Positions 25,477 through 33,233 of a DNA stretch of 64,000 nucleotides are shown in pieces. The position numbers and the translations under genes are program-made. Source of the DNA: Bacteroidaceae bacterium (lineage in GTDB: Bacteria > Bacteroidota > Bacteroidia > Bacteroidales > Barnesiellaceae_A); contig JAFUOV010000007.1 in NCBI GenBank assembly GCA_017481745.1, forward strand, positions 1 to 64,000, given 5' to 3'. The stretch's first letter is position 1, and every line of letters starts with the position of its first letter. Below the pieces are notes generated by a model. It saw only the letters and a program-made list of their open reading frames with translations, was not told where the DNA came from and searched no databases.

Positions 25477-26658
25477 ATGCTTACAATAGACCGCATTCGT
25501 CACGCTGCAGAAGTGCTTAGTAGTGTTGTTCGACGCACCGACTTGATACGTGCGCCCCGCATTAATTGCGACAGCGAAGTATATCTGAAAACCGAGAACT
25601 TGCAAGTAACCGGCTCTTTCAAAGTGAGAGGTGCTTACTACAAAATATCACAACTCACCGACGAAGAGAAGAAACGCGGTGTGATAGCCTGCTCGGCAGG
25701 TAATCACGCACAAGGTGTTGCCCTTGGTGCTACCAAGAACGGCATCAAATCGCTCATCTGCTTGCCGGCAGGAGCTCCCATCTCGAAGATTGAAGCTACA
25801 AAACGCCTCGGTGCCGAGGTGTGCCTCGTAAATGGTGTATACGACGATGCCTATGCCAAGGCATTGGAGTTGCGCGATAAACATGGCTACACATTTGTTC
25901 ACCCATTCGACGACGAGTTGGTAATAGCCGGACAAGGTACTATCGGTCTTGAAATCATCGAGCAACTGCCCGACGTTGAGGCTGTTATCGTTCCCATCGG
26001 TGGCGGTGGTCTTATCTCGGGTGTGGCAGTTGCACTCAAGACACTCCGTCCCGACATCAAGATATACGGCGTACAAGCAGCCGGCGCACCGAGTATGGAA
26101 GTATCGGTAAAAGAGAAAAAGATAATACGTCTTCCCTCTGTATCGACCATTGCCGACGGTATAGCAGTGAAAGAGCCGGGTGTAAATACATTTGAATATT
26201 GCAGCAAATATGTCGATGAAATAGCCTCTATCACCGACGAGGAGGTAGCAAGTGCCATCCTCGCACTTATAGAGCAACACAAACTTGTAGCAGAAGGCGC
26301 AGGTGCTATCGCCGTTGCAGCCGCCATGCTCAACAAGTTCCCCATCCAAGGCAAGAAGACAGTGTGCCTCGTATCGGGTGGTAACATCGACGTACCCATC
26401 CTCTCGCGTGTAGTGAAGAGCGGTTTGGCACACGTTGGTCGTGCATTCACAATGCGCGTCGAGTTGCCCAACAAGCCCGGCAAGTTGCGTTCTATCTTGG
26501 AAATCGTTGCCGAGTTGGGAGCCAACGTACTCACCGTCAACCTCAAAGACAGCTCGGTAAACGGCGGTTATGTAGAATTGCGCCTCGAAACACGCAACCA
26601 CGCCCACATCGCCGAGATACAAGCAGCTATGCTCGAAAAAGGATATACAATACTATAA
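25477..26658 (+). CDS. ilvA: Threonine ammonia-lyase with ACT domain
   Basis: This 393-residue PLP enzyme deaminates threonine to 2-oxobutanoate, the entry to isoleucine. The PLP lysine is in TGSFKVRGAYYK (about residue 49); ACSAGNHAQGVALGATKNG and PIGGGGLISGVA bind the cofactor phosphate. The last 75 or so residues (TMRVELPNKPGKLRSILEIV) form one ACT-like regulatory domain, as in the short form. The ATG at 25477 (MLTIDRIRHAA) is preferred; upstream in-frame codons begin with TTG inside the promoter. A long hairpin follows the gene. Length and single ACT domain leave open whether it is the biosynthetic or the catabolic version. Confidence 0.9.
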   Translation: MLTIDRIRHAAEVLSSVVRRTDLIRAPRINCDSEVYLKTENLQVTGSFKVRGAYYKISQLTDEEKKRGVIACSAGNHAQGVALGATKNGIKSLICLPAGAPISKIEATKRLGAEVCLVNGVYDDAYAKALELRDKHGYTFVHPFDDELVIAGQGTIGLEIIEQLPDVEAVIVPIGGGGLISGVAVALKTLRPDIKIYGVQAAGAPSMEVSVKEKKIIRLPSVSTIADGIAVKEPGVNTFEYCSKYVDEIASITDEEVASAILALIEQHKLVAEGAGAIAVAAAMLNKFPIQGKKTVCLVSGGNIDVPILSRVVKSGLAHVGRAFTMRVELPNKPGKLRSILEIVAELGANVLTVNLKDSSVNGGYVELRLETRNHAHIAEIQAAMLEKGYTIL

Positions 26659-26671
26659 AATAGATATCATT

Positions 26672-26710
26672 AACACCACAAGCTGCCCGCACAAGGCAGC
26701 TTGTGGTGTT
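26672..26710. terminator. Long hairpin after ilvA
   Basis: AACACCACAAGCTGCC pairs perfectly with GGCAGCTTGTGGTGTT around a 7-base loop. Only a very short T-run (TTT) follows, so termination may be inefficient. Confidence 0.65.
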
Positions 26711-26740
26711 TAAGGAGAGAACTTCTAACAACAATAGATT

Positions 26741-27217
26741 ATGGCAACATTTCTTCTTATCGCAGCAATTGTACTATACCTGTTGGGCATAGCAGGGTGC
26801 ATACTGCCCATGCTGGCAGGACAACCATTTTGCTACGCAGCAATGCTATTGGCACATTGGAGCGGATATGTACACTTGAGCACTACAACACTTGTTGTGT
26901 GGGGTATTGTTACCCTCGTACTCACCATATTGGAGTGGTTCTTAACGCCTTGGATGACACGTCGATTTGGCGGTAGCAAAGGCGGCGAATGGGGCGCAAT
27001 AGCAGGATTGTTGTTAGGCATGTTTCTGCCTGCACCATGGGGCCCGCTGTTTGGTCCTTTCGTCGGAGCATTGATAGGCGAGATAATTGTATCGCGCAGC
27101 ACTACCGACGTCGCCATCAAGGCAGCCCTCGGCTCGTTCCTATCGTTTTTCCTGGGTATAGGCATCAAATTGCTTGCCTGTGGAGGCATGCTGGCAAGTG
27201 TATTGGCAGCACTTTAA
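26741..27217 (+). CDS. DUF456 membrane protein
   Basis: This 158-residue hydrophobic protein has about four or five segments and the glycine-rich DUF456 pattern: GIAGCILPMLAGQPFCYAAM, EWFLTPWMTRRFGGSKGGEWGA, GLLLGMFLPAPWGPLFGPF and GALIGEIIVS, with a final ACGGMLASV. The family is widespread and has no assigned function. It is read after the ilvA hairpin and precedes the DUF4919 gene, which has its own promoter. Confidence 0.82.
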   Translation: MATFLLIAAIVLYLLGIAGCILPMLAGQPFCYAAMLLAHWSGYVHLSTTTLVVWGIVTLVLTILEWFLTPWMTRRFGGSKGGEWGAIAGLLLGMFLPAPWGPLFGPFVGALIGEIIVSRSTTDVAIKAALGSFLSFFLGIGIKLLACGGMLASVLAAL

Positions 27218-27271
27218 AATAAAACATTTGTTAAAACGTCTTATATATAAGGCAGAGGTAGCAAAAACCAT

Positions 27272-27279
27272 TATCTTTG
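27272..27279 (+). promoter_or_regulatory. -7 box of the DUF4919 gene
   Basis: TATCTTTG ends two bases before an in-frame ATG at 27281, so transcription would start at or beyond that ATG. This argues for the later start at 27353. Confidence 0.5.
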
Positions 27280-27352
27280 TATGATTATATCATTTCCAAT
27301 CGCTCTATTTTTAAAGAGTTTTGAAAGGACAATAAGCAACGGAATAACAAAG

Positions 27353-28084
27353 ATGACTTTTAAGAAATACTATAACTACATACTTTCGCTTGTTATCATG
27401 CTACTGCTTGGCGCTACGGCTTATGCCCAAGACAGCGACATGGAGCAACCCGATTTCAATGCTATAAAAAAAGAGGTAAACGACCCTCGTTCGCCCTACT
27501 ACTATCCGACACTCATACAGAAGTATAACTCGAACGATACGACGATGACCGACGACGAGTTTCGTTACTACTACCTCGGCTACACATTTCAAGAAGATTA
27601 CAATCCCTATCGCACATCGGAGTTTGCTCATCAGATAGACCATCTGTACAAGCAAAACAAGAAACTGAGTGTTGCAGAGTATGAAAACTTGGTGAAATTT
27701 GCCAAGCAGACACTCGACGACGATCCTTTCGACTTGCGACAAATCAATATCCTCATTCATGGGCTGAAAGGTCTGAAGCGCTACCGCGATGCTGCTGTAT
27801 GGCAATACCGCCTCGACCACCTGATAGATGCCATCATATCGACCGGTGATGGTACAACCCCCGAAACAGCGTGGCACGTCATATACCCCAATCACGAGTA
27901 TATCATACTGAACTGTTTGGGTATGAAAGGTGTTGATTTTGTTTTCGTAGAACCCTACTACGACTACGTTGAGATAGAGAAAAATACTCGACGAATAGAA
28001 GGATTTTACTTCAATGTGAAACGCATCTTGGATGTATACGCCCAAAAGTATTGCTACGAAGAGGGCACCGAGATAGAGAAATAA
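27353..28084 (+). CDS. Secreted DUF4919-type protein
   Basis: This 243-residue protein has a signal peptide (YYNYILSLVIMLLLGATAYAQ) and features of DUF4919: FNAIKKEVNDPRSPYYYP, DEFRYYYLGYTFQEDYNPY and HVIYPNHEYIILNCLG. The family is confined to Bacteroidota and has no known role; it is presumably periplasmic. An ATG 24 codons upstream lies at the predicted transcription start and would add a hydrophobic segment before the signal peptide, so 27353 is preferred. Confidence 0.75.
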   Translation: MTFKKYYNYILSLVIMLLLGATAYAQDSDMEQPDFNAIKKEVNDPRSPYYYPTLIQKYNSNDTTMTDDEFRYYYLGYTFQEDYNPYRTSEFAHQIDHLYKQNKKLSVAEYENLVKFAKQTLDDDPFDLRQINILIHGLKGLKRYRDAAVWQYRLDHLIDAIISTGDGTTPETAWHVIYPNHEYIILNCLGMKGVDFVFVEPYYDYVEIEKNTRRIEGFYFNVKRILDVYAQKYCYEEGTEIEK

Positions 28085-28117
28085 GAAATATTAATAAACA
28101 AAATAATAGAAAAAGCT

Positions 28118-28681
28118 ATGAAAATTGAAACCGGTAAATGGGTAGAACTACAATATGAGTTGTACGCCTTCGCCGATGGCGAGCCCGAAGAGTTGATGTT
28201 TGGCACAGAGGGCAATCCCGAGTGCTTTGTATATGGTATCGACCAAGCTGTTGTTCCTGCCTTTATGGAGAAAATAGCAGGATTGAAAGCCGGCGATAAA
28301 TTTGACTTTACACTCAACGTAGAAGAGGCTTTCGGACCTCGCAGCCAAGAGCACATGATGAAACTCGATCGTGCTATCTTTGCCGACGAGAAAGGCGAGC
28401 TCGACAAGCGTGTATATCCCGGAGCACAAATACCCATGCGCACAACCGAAGGTGCTGTTGTGTATGGCATTGTATTGATGATAGAAAAAGACGGTATTAC
28501 CCTCGACTTCAACCACCCCCTTGCCGGCGAGAACCTACACTATAAAGGCGAGGTAACACTTGTACGCGAGGCTACCGAGGAAGAGCTGCACCCCAAACAT
28601 GGTTGCGGAGGTTGCGGAGGCGGTTGTGGCGACCACAGCTGCGGCGACGGTTGTTGCGACGGTTGCCACGGCAACTGCTAA
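28118..28681 (+). CDS. slyD: FKBP-type peptidyl-prolyl isomerase, SlyD
   Basis: This 187-residue cytosolic folding helper has the SlyD layout: an FKBP half (KIETGKWVELQYELYAFADG), the inserted IF chaperone domain (EEAFGPRSQEHMMKLDR, then FADEKGELDKRVYPGAQI) and the return FKBP strand (LDFNHPLAGENLHYKGEV). The C-terminal tail from about residue 159 is Cys/His/Gly rich (HGCGGCGGGCGDHSCGDG onwards, with 9 Cys and several His), as in SlyD proteins that bind nickel or other metals for hydrogenase or urease assembly. No hydrogenase genes are in the window, so the client is unknown. Confidence 0.92.
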   Translation: MKIETGKWVELQYELYAFADGEPEELMFGTEGNPECFVYGIDQAVVPAFMEKIAGLKAGDKFDFTLNVEEAFGPRSQEHMMKLDRAIFADEKGELDKRVYPGAQIPMRTTEGAVVYGIVLMIEKDGITLDFNHPLAGENLHYKGEVTLVREATEEELHPKHGCGGCGGGCGDHSCGDGCCDGCHGNC

Positions 28682-28730
28682 TATTAGCACAATAACACAC
28701 CGATATCCGGGGTGTCAAAGCCTGTATCTT

Positions 28731-30230
28731 ATGAGCAGCGAGGCACGAAAAGGAGCTATATACAACTACATCAACCTACTGCTTATCAACGCAGTAGGTA
28801 TAGTTCTTACGCCCTTTATCATTCGCCATTTAGGACCCTCGCAATATGGTCTTTACACCCTCATCGGGGCAGTTTCTCCATACTTGGCTTTGTTTGACCT
28901 GGGCTTGAGCAAGACCATCACTCGATATGTAGCACACTACCGCGCCCATAACGACAATACAGACGAAGCTCGATTTCTTACCACAACGGCATATATCTAC
29001 CTCTTCATTGTAGCTATGTTGCTCGTTTGTGGTATTTGTTTATACCTCAACGTCGACAACATTTGGGGCAAACACTTCACTGCCGATGAGCTGAACGATG
29101 TGCGACAAATGTTGCTTCTTATTGTTGCCACGCAAGCCATTATCATCCCAGGAAATGCTTTTACGGCAATATGCAACGGCATGGGCAAGTTTGCCTTTCC
29201 ACGCGGCATACAACCAATCAAATACAGCATACGCGCCCTTTGCGTGATAGGCTTGCTCATATACGGTACCAAAGCTATCGCCCTGATTGCCGTCGAAGCA
29301 CTGCTGTGCATAGGAGTTGTTATCGTAACATTCTTCTATGTAAAGCGCAACATTGGTCGCCGACACATCTACTCGCCGGAACGAACAGCCATACGTCCCA
29401 TACTCGCCTACTCGGGGTGGATTGCGCTGTATGCTACCACGTGTGCCTTTCAATGGAACATAGGCAACATTATAGCCGGCATGACCTGCGACACGACCCA
29501 TGTGGGTATATTCGGAATAGGTATTTTATTGGGTAGCATGTATGGCTACTTTGCCGAGACCATCAATCGTATGACGTTGCCTCACGCCTCAAGATTTATC
29601 AAAAACAGCCCCACCGGCAAGGAGATAACCAATGAGATGATACGCGTGGGACGTCTTGTTGCCATACCACAAATAGGCATTTTAGGTGGTTTTGCCATAT
29701 TCGGGCAGATGTTTGTAACGCTATGGGCTGGCGAAATGTATAGCCCGGCATACTACATTGCCTTGATAATGATGACGGCATGGACCTTGCAACTATCGCA
29801 AGAGTATGGCACATCGCTGCTCGAGGCCAAGGGTACGGTGCGTGCTATATCTATTATCAATTTTGTTTGTATCTTTGTAGGTGTCGTTGCATCATACTTT
29901 GCAGCCCAACACCGAGGCATGGAGAGTATCATATACGCATTGGCGGGAGGAACAATATTGCTGACAATAGCCAACAATGTATATTACCATAGCCGATTGC
30001 AACTCAACAATAGGCTGTATTTAAAGCGGGTTTTTGCCCGAGTACTCACCGTAACCGCCTTATGGATTGTAGTATATAAAACCATCGAGAGGTTGTGCAT
30101 CGCATCGCCCTCATGGTGGTGGCTCGTCGCAGGAGCTGTTACATACGTTATAGTATACGCCTTTACCGTATACCGCTTTGTACTCACACAAGAGGAACGA
30201 GAATTACTATTCAGTCATGCACACAGATAG
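28731..30230 (+). CDS. Polysaccharide flippase (Wzx/oligosaccharide flippase family)
   Basis: A 499-residue protein with about 12-14 hydrophobic segments in the MOP flippase arrangement. The start MSSEARKGAIYNYINLLLIN is typical (cytoplasmic N-terminus with RKG, then membrane entry), and FIIRHLGPSQYGLYTLIGA is a hallmark of the Wzx-type N-terminus. It would move a lipid-linked sugar across the inner membrane. The start at 28731 is preferred over open sequence further upstream in the slyD tail. It overlaps the following glycosyltransferase gene by 14 bases, so the two should be co-translated. Confidence 0.88.
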   Translation: MSSEARKGAIYNYINLLLINAVGIVLTPFIIRHLGPSQYGLYTLIGAVSPYLALFDLGLSKTITRYVAHYRAHNDNTDEARFLTTTAYIYLFIVAMLLVCGICLYLNVDNIWGKHFTADELNDVRQMLLLIVATQAIIIPGNAFTAICNGMGKFAFPRGIQPIKYSIRALCVIGLLIYGTKAIALIAVEALLCIGVVIVTFFYVKRNIGRRHIYSPERTAIRPILAYSGWIALYATTCAFQWNIGNIIAGMTCDTTHVGIFGIGILLGSMYGYFAETINRMTLPHASRFIKNSPTGKEITNEMIRVGRLVAIPQIGILGGFAIFGQMFVTLWAGEMYSPAYYIALIMMTAWTLQLSQEYGTSLLEAKGTVRAISIINFVCIFVGVVASYFAAQHRGMESIIYALAGGTILLTIANNVYYHSRLQLNNRLYLKRVFARVLTVTALWIVVYKTIERLCIASPSWWWLVAGAVTYVIVYAFTVYRFVLTQEERELLFSHAHR

Positions 30231-31056
30231 AAACAACACCCCTCTACAACGCCCTCCGCACGTAACAGTAGTTATGGGCATGTATAATTGTGCAGCTACC
30301 CTGCAAAGAGCCGTAGAGTCTATCATCAACCAGACGTACAGCGATTGGGAGTTGATTATGTGTGATGATGCTTCGACCGACGACACCTACCATATTGCTT
30401 GCCAACTCGCCGAAAGAGATAGCCGCATAAAGGTATTGCGCAACACCCAAAACATAGGTTGTAATGTCGTGATGAACCGCTGTATTGAGGCAGCTCAAGG
30501 CGAGTATATTGCTGTCATGGATAGCGACGATATATCACTTCCACAACGTCTTGAACGCGAGGTCGACATATTAGACAATAACCCACAATATGCCATAGTA
30601 AGTACCGGAGTCATTTTCTTTAATGAAGAGGGCGACTTCAGGACAATAATGGGCAAAGAGATACCCCAACCCATCGACCTTGCCCACTCTATTCCCCATA
30701 GCCACCCGGCGTGTATGGTACGTCGAGAGGCGCTCATGAAGATAGGCGGATACTATACAGAGAAGGGCATGCACCGTATAGAAGACTACTACATGATGGC
30801 ACGCCTATATGCCTGCGGATACCGAGGCTATAACCTACAAGAGGTTCTGTTTCGCTACTACGATAACCGCGAGGCATACGCGCGACGCACCTGGCAGGTA
30901 CGCATGAACGAGGCTCACACATATTGCAAGGCGATGAAACTCCTCAAACTACCAATATACACTCGTCTCTACCTGTTGCGCCCATTCTTGGTAGGCTTGC
31001 TACCCCTACCCCTCTACGACTACTTGCATCGTCGTCCTTGGAAAGTGAAAAAATAA
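30217..31056 (+). CDS. Glycosyltransferase family 2
   Basis: A 279-residue GT-A enzyme with VTVVMGMYNCAATLQRAVES at the N-terminus, the nucleotide-binding ELIMCDDASTDDT, the metal-binding DxD-type AVMDSDDISLPQRLE and an acceptor-side PACMVRREALMKIGGY. It would transfer a sugar for a surface glycan. The ATG at 30217 is chosen because the upstream in-frame start is a TTG inside the flippase gene. The C-terminus has a hydrophobic stretch (RLYLLRPFLVGLLPLPLY), suggesting membrane association. With the flippase it forms a small two-gene surface polysaccharide unit. Confidence 0.88.
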   Translation: MHTDRNNTPLQRPPHVTVVMGMYNCAATLQRAVESIINQTYSDWELIMCDDASTDDTYHIACQLAERDSRIKVLRNTQNIGCNVVMNRCIEAAQGEYIAVMDSDDISLPQRLEREVDILDNNPQYAIVSTGVIFFNEEGDFRTIMGKEIPQPIDLAHSIPHSHPACMVRREALMKIGGYYTEKGMHRIEDYYMMARLYACGYRGYNLQEVLFRYYDNREAYARRTWQVRMNEAHTYCKAMKLLKLPIYTRLYLLRPFLVGLLPLPLYDYLHRRPWKVKK

Positions 31057-31084
31057 TGCTATCGCATTACCTCTATTATAAGGA

Positions 31085-31579
31085 TTAAAAATAACAATCT
31101 CTACGTCGCATACCACCATATAGCATAAATATATTGTGCATGGTGTTGGCGACAGCCTCCTCATAGATGTTTTGTTGCTGCAAAGCCACCTCGGGCAGTT
31201 TATGTTCATACCAACGAGCCAAAACATAAGCTACGAAGGCGCGTTGCAATTCCTTCATTATCAATGTATCATACTCAGCCTTGCGACGCTCAGGCAAGAA
31301 CAGTTGAATAGCATACACATCCTCGTCGGCAGCCGGTTGATTGGCAAGGTATGCCGATAGGCGGGTAAGCATAGCAGTATGCGCCTTAGACAAAGCCGCG
31401 CGCACAAAGGACGCTTCGTCGTCGGTAATAATAATTGCCGACAACGGCTTATCGGCACTCGGTACGGCAGAACCCACCGACACAGCAACATAGGCACTCT
31501 CGGCATGGATAGATGTCATCAAGGCATCGAAAGTATAAGAGAAAAGAACCTCTTGAAAAGCAGAATTAACAGTATTCAT
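31085..31579 (-). CDS. Unknown protein, second gene of a coupled pair
   Basis: This 164-residue protein has no signal peptide or membrane segment (MNTVNSAFQEVLFSYTFDAL). The middle is predicted to be mostly helical with an unusually high content of Ala (AESAYVAVSVGSAVPSADK, ASFVRAALSKAHTAMLTRLS). It starts one base from the end of the 179-frame neighbour (TGATG), so translation is coupled. I do not recognise the family. By context it forms a module with the 31579-32022 gene, controlled by the promoter at 32087 and tandem palindromes. It could be a relic of a mobile element. Confidence 0.65.
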   Translation of the reverse strand: MNTVNSAFQEVLFSYTFDALMTSIHAESAYVAVSVGSAVPSADKPLSAIIITDDEASFVRAALSKAHTAMLTRLSAYLANQPAADEDVYAIQLFLPERRKAEYDTLIMKELQRAFVAYVLARWYEHKLPEVALQQQNIYEEAVANTMHNIFMLYGGMRRRDCYF

Positions 31580-32022
31580 CAGGCAGATTTTTTAGTAAGA
31601 TTTTTACGACACATATTTCTATATTTGCGCTGCATGGCGCACAGCAGGTTATAAGCACTCTTCTCGGTAATGTAAAATCTCGGAGCCGGATATTCCGACA
31701 AGATAGTCATCAATGCCCCATTGAAATCGTCTGCAAAACTTTTGTGACGGCGCTGGTAGTCGATGGTAAGCCGAGCAATGTCGGCATACATCTGCATCTT
31801 GAGTTTATTCCTACAATCGGCACATTTACCTCTCAACAACGCACTCACATTACGCCGAGCCATTTCGTATGTTATATAAAACTTGGGAGCACCTCCCATA
31901 ACAACTTGTGAAACAAATTCGTAGCGCGGTTTCAAGTACACATCCTTACCACTATCGCGTATGACACGATGGTAGGCTTGCGCCAGATCGCGCTCAAATT
32001 CGTTGCGGAAATACATCTTCAT
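31579..32022 (-). CDS. Unknown protein with duplicated FYIT motif
   Basis: A 147-residue basic protein. Two stretches are alike: GGAPKFYITYEMARRNVSAL and YPAPRFYITEKSAYNLLCAM, about 65 residues apart, suggesting duplication of a small helical domain. Between them lie CADCRNK and basic helices. From memory, such PxFYIxxxxA segments occur in small proteins of Bacteroidales phages and prophages, but I could not check. The ATG at 32022 (MKMYFRNEFERDL) is chosen because transcription should start near 32082; the ATG at 32016 is also possible. Its stop overlaps the next start by one base. The function is unknown; nucleic-acid binding is plausible from charge. Confidence 0.65.
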   Translation of the reverse strand: MKMYFRNEFERDLAQAYHRVIRDSGKDVYLKPRYEFVSQVVMGGAPKFYITYEMARRNVSALLRGKCADCRNKLKMQMYADIARLTIDYQRRHKSFADDFNGALMTILSEYPAPRFYITEKSAYNLLCAMQRKYRNMCRKNLTKKSA

Positions 32023-32086
32023 ATTATTTGTCCATTTTATAGCATTACACATTCTTAATAGATAGTCGACAACCACATCGACCGGA

Positions 32087-32094
32087 CAAAGATA
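32087..32094 (-). promoter_or_regulatory. -7 box of the 31085-32022 gene pair
   Basis: On the minus strand the element is TATCTTTG. A TTTG lies 21 bases upstream within a palindrome. The predicted transcription start is about 60 bases upstream of the chosen start codon. Confidence 0.5.
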
Positions 32095-32104
32095 ATACAT
32101 AAAT

Positions 32105-32140
32105 GGTAGTTTTACCAAATAAATTCAAGGTATTTTTACC
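32105..32140. promoter_or_regulatory. Two tandem GGTA-N4-TACC palindromes
   Basis: GGTAGTTTTACC (32105-32116) and GGTATTTTTACC (32129-32140), 24 bases apart start to start, with AT-rich flanks. They overlap the -33 region of the minus-strand pair and lie about 100 bases upstream of the GSCFA start. They look like a pair of operator sites for a dimeric regulator. The regulator is not identified. Confidence 0.55.
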
Positions 32141-32211
32141 ATATATTTTTGTTTTTAAAAAGTAACACTTAAAATAGAGGAGTTTAACACAATTATGTCG
32201 CAAAAAATAGC

Positions 32212-32219
32212 TACTTTTG
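32212..32219 (+). promoter_or_regulatory. -7 box of the GSCFA/murF-alr genes
   Basis: TACTTTTG, about 20 bases before the start at 32240. No -33 TTG at the right distance. Confidence 0.4.
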
Positions 32220-32239
32220 AAGTTGAAAAAAAGTAAAAC

Positions 32240-33232
32240 ATGAAGTGGAGCACTCCCATAACAATAGAGAAACAAATAGGCTATCTACAGCATGGTAGCC
32301 CGATATTGCTATTGGGCTCGTGTTTTGCCGAGAACGTGGGCGAATACCTTACACGTTGCAAGTTTGACATCGAAGTCAACCCCTTCGGCACATTATACAA
32401 CCCCGAGTCGATAGCCAACGGATTGGAGCGACTCATAAACAAGCAGTCATTCGACAAAAGTGAGTTGTGCCACGACGGCAATTTATGGTATTCCTACCAT
32501 CATCATGGTAGGTTTTCACAAGCAACCGCTCAAGCCACACTCGACAGCATCAACAGCAGCTACAATAGAGCAGCAGAAATGCTCACACGATGCCAACGAC
32601 TCATTATCACCTTTGGTGCTGCCTACGTATACCGCTTGGCAAGCAATGGAATGACCGTAGCCAACTGCCACAAGCAACCCTCAGCGCTCTTCAGGCGCGA
32701 GCGTTTGTCGGTCGAGGAGATTGTGCAGCGTTGGGATAGCATCATCGCCCGTCTGCAAGCTATTGTGCCCCATTGCAAGATACTCTTTACCGTCAGTCCC
32801 ATTCGCCACCTACGCGATGGTGCACACGACAACCAACTGAGCAAGTCGACACTGCTACTTGCCATAGAGCAGTTGTGTAAGCACCATAACGACACTTGCA
32901 GCTACTTCCCTGCCTACGAAATAGTGCTTGACGAGCTACGCGACTATCGTTTCTATGCCGACGATATGACACACCCTTCGGCACAGGCCGTATCGTACAT
33001 ATGCAGCAAATTGGTCGACACATATTTCACCGACGAAACACGTCGCATAGCAGAGCGTTGCGAGAAGATATACCGCAACTTACAGCATCGCCCACTGAAT
33101 GGGTGTGATAACAATGCCTATCGACAATTTGCCGAAAAGCTTGCTGAACAAATGAGGGATATAGAGAGAGAATATCCCTGCATATCATACCAAGAGGAGT
33201 ATAACAAATTGAATAAACTAACTACACTATAA
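32240..33232 (+). CDS. GSCFA-domain protein
   Basis: This 330-residue protein carries the family-defining LLLGSCFAENVGEYLTRCKF and the follow-on VNPFGTLYNPESIANGLERL near the N-terminus, then LIITFGAAYVY and KILFTVSPIRHLRDG, and ADDMTHPSAQAVSYI at the far end. The family is a GDSL-hydrolase relative (Ser in GSCFA, Asp/His in DDMTHPS as a plausible catalytic set). Its substrate is unknown; an esterase acting on cell-envelope glycans is a reasonable guess. It has a 1-base gap to the MurF-Alr gene, which fits an envelope role. Confidence 0.85.
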   Translation: MKWSTPITIEKQIGYLQHGSPILLLGSCFAENVGEYLTRCKFDIEVNPFGTLYNPESIANGLERLINKQSFDKSELCHDGNLWYSYHHHGRFSQATAQATLDSINSSYNRAAEMLTRCQRLIITFGAAYVYRLASNGMTVANCHKQPSALFRRERLSVEEIVQRWDSIIARLQAIVPHCKILFTVSPIRHLRDGAHDNQLSKSTLLLAIEQLCKHHNDTCSYFPAYEIVLDELRDYRFYADDMTHPSAQAVSYICSKLVDTYFTDETRRIAERCEKIYRNLQHRPLNGCDNNAYRQFAEKLAEQMRDIEREYPCISYQEEYNKLNKLTTL

Positions 33233-33233
33233 A

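Noticed and set aside
26672..26740. Amino-acid attenuator before DUF456
   Set aside because: The hairpin is downstream of ilvA with no leader peptide or alternative structure; it fits a plain terminator better.
28560..28730. Upstream extension of the flippase frame
   Set aside because: It lies in another frame over the slyD tail and has a biased Val/Ala/Thr composition; the ATG at 28731 gives the family's normal N-terminus.
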